A stretch of 64,000 nucleotides of DNA from Symsagittifera roscoffensis (taxonomy: Eukaryota; Xenacoelomorpha; Acoela; Convolutidae), in NCBI RefSeq assembly GCF_963678635.1, contig NC_087062.1, positions 50,542,178 through 50,606,177 on the forward strand, written 5' to 3'. The notes under the pieces are model-generated. The model was not told the origin of the DNA, ran no database searches, and saw only the letters and a program-made list of their open reading frames with translations. Positions 56,471 to 64,000 of this stretch are shown piece after piece. A program made the position numbers and the translations under genes. Positions within the stretch are counted from its first letter, which is position 1. Every line of letters starts with the position of its first letter.

Positions 56471-58731
56471 GCACAAAGTTGAGCACAAAGTTGAATAAAA
56501 GATCTCGAAATCATTCAAAAGAAAGTTTCGAATATGAAGACAATTCTAGAGAAGATACAGAGGAAACTGATATATCAACTCAGTTTTTGAGGATGCAGAA
56601 GAATCAGCTGATTGATTTGAAACAAAATCTGGAGAGGTTTGTTAACACCTTACCTATATTTGGTTTTAACAGTGGAAGATATGATCTGAACATGATCAAG
56701 AGCTATCTGATTCCCTACTTAATCAATGATAAAGAAGCTGAACCTAGGGTTATCAAAAAGGCTAACGATTTCATATCTTTCCAGTTTGGAGACATACAAT
56801 TTCTCGACATCATGAAACTTTTGGGTGGAGCAACATCTCTAGGCTCCTTTCTTAAAGCCTACAAAGCAAGTGAGTTAAAAAAGTTTTTCCCTTATGAGTG
56901 GTTTGACAAGGCGAACGAGCTCGAGAATGAAGAATTACCTCCATACGAAGCCTTTTTCAGTAAACTGAGAAACAACAACCCTCTTGATAAAGACTTTCAG
57001 GATTATCAAAAGTTGAGGTCAAGTGGACTTGATAAGCAGAAAGTACTAAAGAAACTTCAAATTAGGTCAGTACCTGCAACTGGATGGGAAAATTACAAAT
57101 ATTTACAGGAGATTTGGCAGAAACATGGAAAGACTACATTTAAAGATTTTTTGCAGTGATACAACAACAAAGATGTTGTTCCAACCCTTGAAGCAATGCA
57201 AAAAATAGTTCAATTTTATCATCAGAAAAAAGTTGATATGTTAAAACTTGGATTTACTTTTCCAAATCTAGCAAATATTTGTCTGCACAAAACATTAATG
57301 AAAAATTCTACCCATTTTGCGAAAATGGTAAGGATTTGTGCCAGATAATTAGAGAGGATATGACGGGTGGACCATCAATTGTGTTTACGCGAAAAGCTGT
57401 TGTGGACAAAACTTTTATCAGTGATTCATCAAATATCTGCAAATCAATCGTTGGAATTGATGCCAGGCAGTTCTATCCCTATTCAATGTGTCAAGACATG
57501 CCAACATGATTGTACCTTAGATGGGAGCTTGATTCCGATATGCAAAAATTCAAGGCTAGACATAACCGATCTCGAAGCTTTGAGACCATGGTGATGTCTT
57601 ACTACCAAGAAACAAGACCAGAATGCAGAATTGAGAGCTTCCACACATCTGGAAATCAAAAGAAAATTGACAGTTTCAATGTAGATGGATTTTGTGATCA
57701 CTTCAAAACTGTGTTTGAAGCAATGGGATGCTATTACCATTTTTCCTTGCCTGGAGACTCGTCCCTCAATTAATGAGAAAGATATTGAGAGAGGAAAAAA
57801 ATGAGAGGGATGGATGACTTGAGATGTGAGTATATTAGCAACAAAGATTACAAAATCAAAGAGATGTGAGTGGTGGCAAAACTTCAAAACGAACGAAAAA
57901 ATTAAGAATCTTATCCGATCCAACTTTCCCTATGAAAGACCTCTCTCTACTGATTCTTTATTGGGAAAAATAAGATATGGATCTCTTTATCGCTATATTC
58001 CGTGTGACTTAGTTGTTCCAGTTGAACTGAAAGCAAAATTTTCTAAATTTCCTCCTTTTTTTAAAAACACTGAAGTTGGAAGAAATTACGTTGGAGAATC
58101 TATGCAAAATTATGCCATTGAAAATGATCTTCTTAAGCATCCCCAGCGAATGCTAATACCTAGTTTCAAACTAGAAAATGGTTCCATCCTTACCCTTCTT
58201 TTCATTTTTCATATGGAGCTTGGCTTACAGTGTACAAAAATTTATCATTTTGTACAGTATCTTCGTCAAAAATCCTTCAACAAGTTTGTTCAATCAGTTG
58301 TTGGTGCTAGAAGGAAAGGAGATGAGAACCCTTTATCCGGTGCTGTTGCAGAGACTATGAAGCTTTTAGGTAATTCATCCTACGGTAACCAGATAATGGA
58401 CAGATCGAGACATACGATCACAAAGTATTTGAATGATGAGAAAACACACAAAGCAATTAATGAACACTTTTTCAAACTGTTGAACACTATTCAGAAAGAC
58501 TTGTACGAGATTGAGTTCCTAAAGTCAACAATTGAGCACACAGAACCCATAATAGTCGGATTTTTCATTCTGCAGCATGCAAAGCTGAGAATGCTTGAGC
58601 TTTACTACAATTTTTTTGGCAAGTTTTGTGATGTAAATAAGTTTGAGGAATTAAAATTGGACCCAGATTTGCTGAGGAAAATTTGTATGGTTGTACGCGT
58701 CCGGAGAAAGAAGGTGACTGAGAAAAACTGA
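56471..58731 (+). pseudogene. DNA polymerase B segment, copy c (most complete)
   Basis: Exonuclease domain is open for 233 codons, with FGFNSGRYDLNMIKSYLI as the Exo II region. A TGA near 57157 interrupts it. Motif A GIDARQFYPYSM lies at ~57453-57490 and is followed by another TGA. The palm and fingers continue with motif B KLLGNSSYGNQIMDRS (~58357). Motif C is degenerate: both Asp remain in KLDPDLLRK (~58655) where DTDS is expected. Frameshifts near 57870 and after motif C complete the inactivation. Length and order identify a Polinton-type protein-primed polymerase. Confidence 0.82.
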
Positions 58732-59201
58732 GAGAAAAAATTTGCAGAGATTAATTTAGAGCAGATTCAAAATTGAATTTTTCCACGAACATTTTGTAGC
58801 GTTCACAAGAAGCATGATAAACGAGAGCCTGGTCTGTTCAAAGAAGAATTTAGGTGTACGAAGATGCTATATTCATGCAGCAAGACTTGTTGTTGCTATG
58901 ACAACAAATCAGACAAGATAAAAATTAGCAGTAAAGATTGAATAAAAGAAATCTAAAGGAATCCGTTGATGATCCTATGGAAAATTACAGAAAAGTACTC
59001 GTTGAAGCAATCAACTTGAATTCAACAAACAGAGGGTTTAGAACCATTAATCATATGGTTGCTACATACGAGCAAACAAAGAAGGGATTGAGCTACTTTT
59101 ACCCTAAAAGACAAGTTCAGGACGACGGAGTTTACACAAAACCTTTGAACTTGTATATAACTGATAGTGAAATAGCATTCAATTCAGTATTGATTAACTA
59201 A
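58732..59201 (+). pseudogene. DNA polymerase B C-terminal end
   Basis: Frame-broken continuation of copy c: a Cys/His-rich stretch (KKHDKREPGLFKEEFRC), then an open segment from 58938 with NSTNRGFRTINHMVATYEQT and YFYPKRQVQDDGVYTKPLNL, ending at a stop at 59199-59201. Nothing coding is visible from 59202 to the short repeats at 59498. Confidence 0.7.
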
Positions 59202-59497
59202 CTGTAAACTTGTGGTAATTTGATTATACGAAGCAGTGATTAATATAATTCATGTTTTGAGTTTAACTTTATTCCCCAAACATGTTATTTTTTACTCGAA
59301 GTTTAGTTAGGTTTCAGTGTAGTTTTAGATAGTTTTCTCGTTGAATCAAACCTGTAAAACAAAATCAAAACATCTAAACTGTAGAAGCTAGCTAAGAAAC
59401 GCAAGTATCGGCAAAACCGAATTCAAAAAAATCGGGCGCCAAAATTTTTTCTGAAACTTACCATCGTACCATCTGAAACTTTACCATCTGAAACCTG

Positions 59498-59623
59498 CTA
59501 TCTTAATACATTGGGAAACATATTCCCTATCTTAATACATAGGGAACTCTATTTCCTATCTTAAAACATAGGTTGCTGACCGGATACTCTTTAGCCTATG
59601 TTAATACATGGGGTTCAGCAACC
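59498..59623. repeat. Short tandem repeat and 9-bp inverted repeat
   Basis: Four imperfect ~29-38 bp copies of CTATCTTAATACATAGGGAA-like sequence, preceded by TACCATCTGAAAC repeats (~59460-59500). GGTTGCTGA (59571-59579) and TCAGCAACC (59615-59623) form a perfect inverted repeat. The block lies just inside the right terminal array. Confidence 0.7.
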
Positions 59624-59655
59624 ACCCCCCATTCTCCCTCACTCTTCTACTACTA

Positions 59656-62600
59656 AGTTTGTTCATGAAGAAAATTGGATGGCCAATGTTATACGTTTTT
59701 CTTTTGAAACCATTCAAGGCATGGAGTTTTGAAAACAAATCAGGTTAGTTTTTTGGCCGCGTTTTTCCACAAATAACTATCGATTTTCATTGGAAGCAAT
59801 TCAAAATAGGTTTCTCTGATTTTTTGTTTTGATTTGTTTGATAGTTTCAAAGCTCTGACAGGTTGCTTAGAAAAACTTGAAATGTTAGCGAAACGATTTG
59901 CTCTTAAAAAGATTTGCAACTGTCCTTTTCTACAACTAGAGTGCTTATTTTGTCATTATGTTTTCTATACACAGACGTCAAAACTTTTTTGATCGATCAA
60001 TGGCTTGATTTCATACGTTTTTTTAATTTGAGAAAAAAACTATTCTATTTGAAGCGAAGCAAATTTGCTTTAATTTTTTATTGGTTTGATTCATTTTACA
60101 AAAAATTGACTTCTGGTCATACAGGTTGCCCGAGAAGTGAAGGAGTTGAAGTGATATTCAATATGTTCTCCGTGCATGGGTTGGAAACCCATCCCTGTCC
60201 ATTAATTTCTTATACACACCTGAACTGAATTTGGTAGGCACAAAAATGATGTTTACCTAATTTTATTAATAATTCACCAAAAATTTTGTCAGAATACAAA
60301 AATTTGGACAAAAAATTGGCTCGCAAACCATTGGAGCTCGTCTAAGGTGACTAGTCAAGCAAACAAACGTTGAAATAAGTTGGAGTTTGTTCATGAAGAA
60401 AACCGGATGGCCAATTTTTTACGTTTTTCTATTAAAACCATTCAAAGCATGGAGTTTTGAAAAACTTCAGGTTACTTTTTTGGGCCAGTTTTTTCACAAA
60501 CAACTATCTTTTTTCAGCGGAACCATTATAAATTTTTGTTTTCATTAATTTTTTGTTTCGCACCGTTTGATAGTTTCAAAACTCTAACAGGTTGCTTAGA
60601 AAAATTGGAAATTTTAGCAAAACGATTCGGTCTATAAAAAGATTTCCACCAGTCCTGTTCTAAGACTAGTGTACTAACATTGTCATTACATTTTATATAC
60701 ACAGACATCAAGTCCGATTTTGATCGAGCAATGGCTTGAATTGCTTTAAATTTTTTATTGGTTCGATTCAATTTACCAATGATTGACCTCTGCTCTTACA
60801 GGCTGGCAGCGAGTTGAAGGCGGTGAATTGTTAATCAATTTGTTCTGCGTGCGTGCATTGGAAGCAAATGAAAAATAGGTTTCCCTTTTTTGTTTTGATT
60901 TGTTTGATAGTTTCAAAGCTCTAACAGCGATAATTTAGCGGAACGATTTGCTCTATAAAAAGATTTGCACTAGTCCTGTTCTACGGCTAGAGTGCCTATT
61001 TTGTCGTTATATTTTGTATACCCAGACGTCAAGTCTATTTTTGCTCGATCATTGGCTTGATTTGATGCGTTTTTTTTTGCATTAATGTTTTGAAAATAAC
61101 TATTCTATTTGAAGCGAAGCAACTTTGCTTTAATTTTTATTGGTTCAATTCATGTTACCATTGATTGACCTCTGATCTTACTAGCTGCCCGAGAGTTTAA
61201 GGCATTGAAGTGCTATTCAATATGTTCTGCGTGCGTGGGTTGGAAACCCATCCCTGTCCAGTAATTTTGTAAAAACACCCGAACTGAATTCGGTAGGCAC
61301 AAAAACTGATAAATAAATCAACAAAAAGTTCGTCATTTCACAAAAGTTGGGAGAAGGAATCGGCTCGCAAACCATTGAAGTTCGTTTAAGCAAACTAATC
61401 AAGCAACCAAACGTTGAAAAATTTTAAATGTGTTCATGAAGAAAATCGGATGGCCAATTTTGTACGTTTTTCTATTGAAACCCTTCAAGGCATGGATTTT
61501 TGAAAAAATTCAGGTTACTTTTTGGGCTATGGCTTTCCAAAAAAAAACAATCGTTTTCCAACGGAAGCAATTCAATTTTAAGTTTCCTCTTTTTTTGTTT
61601 CGCTTCGTTTGATAATTTGAAAGCTGTAACAGATTGCTTGGAGAACTTGAAATTTTAGCGAAACGATTTGGTCTATAAAAAGATTTGCACCAGTCCTATT
61701 CTAAGTCTAGTGTGCTAACTTCGTCATTACATTTTATATACATAGACATGAAGTCCGTTTTTGATCGAGCAATGGCTTGTTTTCTTTATTTTTTTATTGG
61801 TTCGATTCAATTTACCAATGATTGATTTCTGGTATTTCAGGCTGGCCGCGAAGTGAAGTCGGTGAAGGGTTATTCAATTTGTTCTTCGTGCGTGGGTTCG
61901 AAACTCATCCCTGTCGAGTAATTTCTTACAACACCTGAACGGAATTCGGTAGGCACAAAAACTGATGTTTACCTAATTTGATAAAACCTCACCAAAAAAC
62001 TCGTCAGGTCACAAAAAATTGGAGTAAGAATCGGCACGCAAAACATTGAAGTTAGTCTAAGCAGACTAGTCAAGCAAACAAACGTTGAAAAATTTCAAGT
62101 TTGTTCATGAAAAAAATTGGATGGCAAATGTAATACGTTTTGCTATTCAAACCATCCAAGACAAGGATTTTTGAAAAATTTGAGGTTACTTTTTTGGCCG
62201 AGTTTTTCCACAAACAACTATCGTTTCACAATGGAAGCGATATAAAGTTAGGTTTTCCTTAATTTTTTGTTTCGCATCGGTTGAAGTTTGTTCATTAAGG
62301 ACTCGGATGGCCAATGTTATACGTTTTTCTATTGAAGACATTCAAGGCTTGGATTTTTGAAAAAATCGAGGTTATGCTTTTGGCTGAGCTTTTCCACAAA
62401 CAACAATCATTTCTCAACGGAAGCAATGAAAAATATGGTTTTCCTCAATTTTTCGCTTCGCATCGTTTGATAGTTTCAAAGCTCTAACAGGTTGCTTAGA
62501 AAAACTGAAAATGTTAGCGAAACGATTTGGTCTATAAAAATATCTGCACTAGTCCTGTACTAAGACCAGTACTGAGAGCTTATTTTGTCATTACATATTA

Positions 62601-64000
62601 TATACACAGACTTCAAGTCTGTTTTTGATCGAACAATATCTTGTTTTGATACATTTTTTGTTTTAAGCTAAACATTTATTCGATACTTATGATTGCTCTC
62701 TGGTCTTACAAGCTGGCCGCGAGTGAAGGCTTTGAAGTGCTAGTCATTTCGTTCTGCGTGCGTGGGTTTGTAACCCATCCCTGTCCGGTAATTTTTTACA
62801 AACACCTGAACTGAATTCGGTAGGCACAAAAACTGATGTTTATCTAATTTTGTTAATATCTCACCAAAAAACTTTTCAGGTCACAAAAAAATGGAGAAAC
62901 AATCGGCACGCAAAACATTGAAGTTCGTCTAAGCAGACTAGTCAAGCAACCAAACGTTGAAAGTTTTCAAGTTTGTTCATTAAGAAACTCAGATGACCAA
63001 TGGTATACATTTTTCTATTGAAACCATTCAAGGCATGGATTTTTGTAAAAATTCAATTTACCTGTTTAACTAAATTTTTAAACGTACAACTCTCATTTTT
63101 ACACGGAAGCAAAAAAAAATCGGCTTTCTCTAAATTTTTGCTTCGCATCGTTTGATAGTTTCAAAGCTCTAACAGGTTGCTTAGAAAAACTGGAAAGGTT
63201 AGCGAATTGATTTGGTCTATAAAAAAATCTGCACTAGTCCTGTACTAAGACTAGAGAGCTTATTTCGTCATTACATTTTATATACTCAGACGTCAAGTCT
63301 ATTTTTGATCGAACAATATCTTGATTTGATACGTTTTTTGTTTTAAGCTAAACATTTATTCGATACTTATGATTGCTCTCTGGTCTTACAAGCTGGCCGC
63401 GAGGTGAAGGCTTTGAAGTGCTATTCATTTTTTTCTGCGTGCGTGCGTTTGTGACCCATCCCTGTCCCGTAATTTTTTACAAACACCTGAACTGAATTCG
63501 GTAGGCACAAAAACTGATGTTTATCTAGTTTTGTTAATAACTCACCAAAAAATTTGTCAGGTCACAAAAAATTGGAGAAAGAATCGGCACGCAAAACATT
63601 GAAGTTCGTCTAAGCAGAATAGTCAAGCAACCAAAAATAGAAAAATTACAAGTTTGTTCATGAAAAAAATTGAATGGCCAATGTAATACATTTGCCAATA
63701 AAACCATTCAAGGCACGAACTTTTGAAAAACTTGAGGTTACTTTTTTGGCCTAGTTCTTCCTCATACAACTATCGTTCCACAACGGAAGCAATATAAAAT
63801 TAGTTTTTCCTTAATTTTTTGTTTCGCATCGGTTGATAGTTTCAAAACTCTAACAGGTTGCTTAGAAAAATTGGAAATTTTAGAAAAACGATTCGGTCTA
63901 TAAAAATATTTCCACCAGTCCTTTCTAAGACTAGTGTGCTTACTTCGTCATTACTGTTATATACACAGACATCAAGTCCGTTTTTGATCGAGCAATGACT
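59656..64000 (-). repeat. Right terminal array, inverted copies of the ~675-bp monomer
   Basis: The same monomer in reverse orientation, with the anchor complement near 60001, 60732, 61052, 61773, 62637, 63317 and 63997. Spacing is irregular (~320 to ~865 bp) because of internal deletions and partial duplications. The array continues past the window end. Confidence 0.9.
60121..63465 (+). pseudogene. Class-II tRNA-like module in right monomers
   Basis: The same module on the plus strand near 60124-60200, 60798 (T arm broken), 61182, 61841, 62711 and 63391. The copy at 60124 has a perfect T-arm palindrome ATGGGTTGGAAACCCAT. The copy at 61841 keeps a GGTTCGAAACTC B-box-like sequence. Confidence 0.5.

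Larger units (their letters stand above)
35707..64000. mobile_element. Decayed Maverick/Polinton with satellite-like terminal inverted repeats (right end outside window)
   Basis: The composite is bounded on the left by the tRNA array and runs off the window on the right. Arrays of the same ~675-bp monomer in inverted orientation flank a core encoding a retroviral-type integrase, an FtsK/A32-like packaging ATPase and family B DNA polymerase, the defining Polinton combination. Minus-strand genes occupy the left core and the plus-strand polymerase the right. The left edge fits an element starting with AG (35707-35708) after ACATCG, as expected for Polintons, which have 5'-AG ends and ~6-bp duplications. 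The duplication itself cannot be confirmed here. Every large gene contains frameshifts or stops. Major capsid and protease genes were not recognised. Confidence 0.85.

Noticed and set aside
60526-60771. Independent gene at the right end
   Set aside because: It is the inverted copy of the recurrent monomer frame, not a separate gene.

Overview
This is a metazoan nuclear DNA window, very probably repeat-rich heterochromatin. The evidence is eukaryotic tRNA-Ala genes with no encoded CCA, an APE-type non-LTR retrotransposon, a decayed Maverick/Polinton with DNA polymerase B, integrase and packaging ATPase, and a candidate 53-bp intron. The tiny intron would suit a nematode, but the host is not fixed by anything here.

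Region 1 (1 to about 35,706, interrupted at 25,110-28,761) is a giant tRNA-Ala satellite. A ~220-bp monomer, each holding one 73-nt tRNA-Ala-like sequence, is arranged as 440-bp dimers. In each dimer a degraded tRNA-like copy (type B) is followed by a better preserved tRNA-Ala (type A). Dimers often alternate between an AGC and a TGC version, giving an ~880-bp higher-order period. I located 75 type-A and 73 type-B copies. About fifteen A copies keep all four stems; the rest carry one or more mismatches, truncations or altered anticodons.

Region 2 (25,110-28,761, minus strand) is an almost complete 3.65-kb GC-rich non-LTR retrotransposon. It encodes a 2A-like motif, a PHD finger, an AP endonuclease, a reverse transcriptase and a C-terminal Cys/His knuckle. 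It sits inside a type-B tRNA sequence, flanked by the 8-bp duplication GGGATGTA. Three frameshifts break its reading frame and no AUG precedes the PHD finger.

Region 3 (about 35,707 to the window end) is a decayed Maverick/Polinton that interrupts the tRNA array. Its flanks are arrays of a ~675-bp monomer in inverted orientation: 11 copies on the left (35,707-42,690) and at least 7 irregular copies on the right (59,656 to beyond 64,000). They behave as satellite-like terminal inverted repeats. Each monomer carries a class-II-tRNA-like relic with a B-box-like motif. The core (42,690-59,650) encodes on the minus strand an integrase (cut off at the satellite edge), a small basic protein, a packaging ATPase, a small membrane protein, a conserved possible nuclease and structural-gene remnants. 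On the plus strand it encodes a family B DNA polymerase that is partly triplicated. All the large genes are broken by frameshifts and stops, so the element looks immobile.

The common thread is tRNA-derived sequence: a tRNA satellite, a LINE inside one of its tRNA-like units, and a Polinton whose terminal arrays themselves carry tRNA-like modules.
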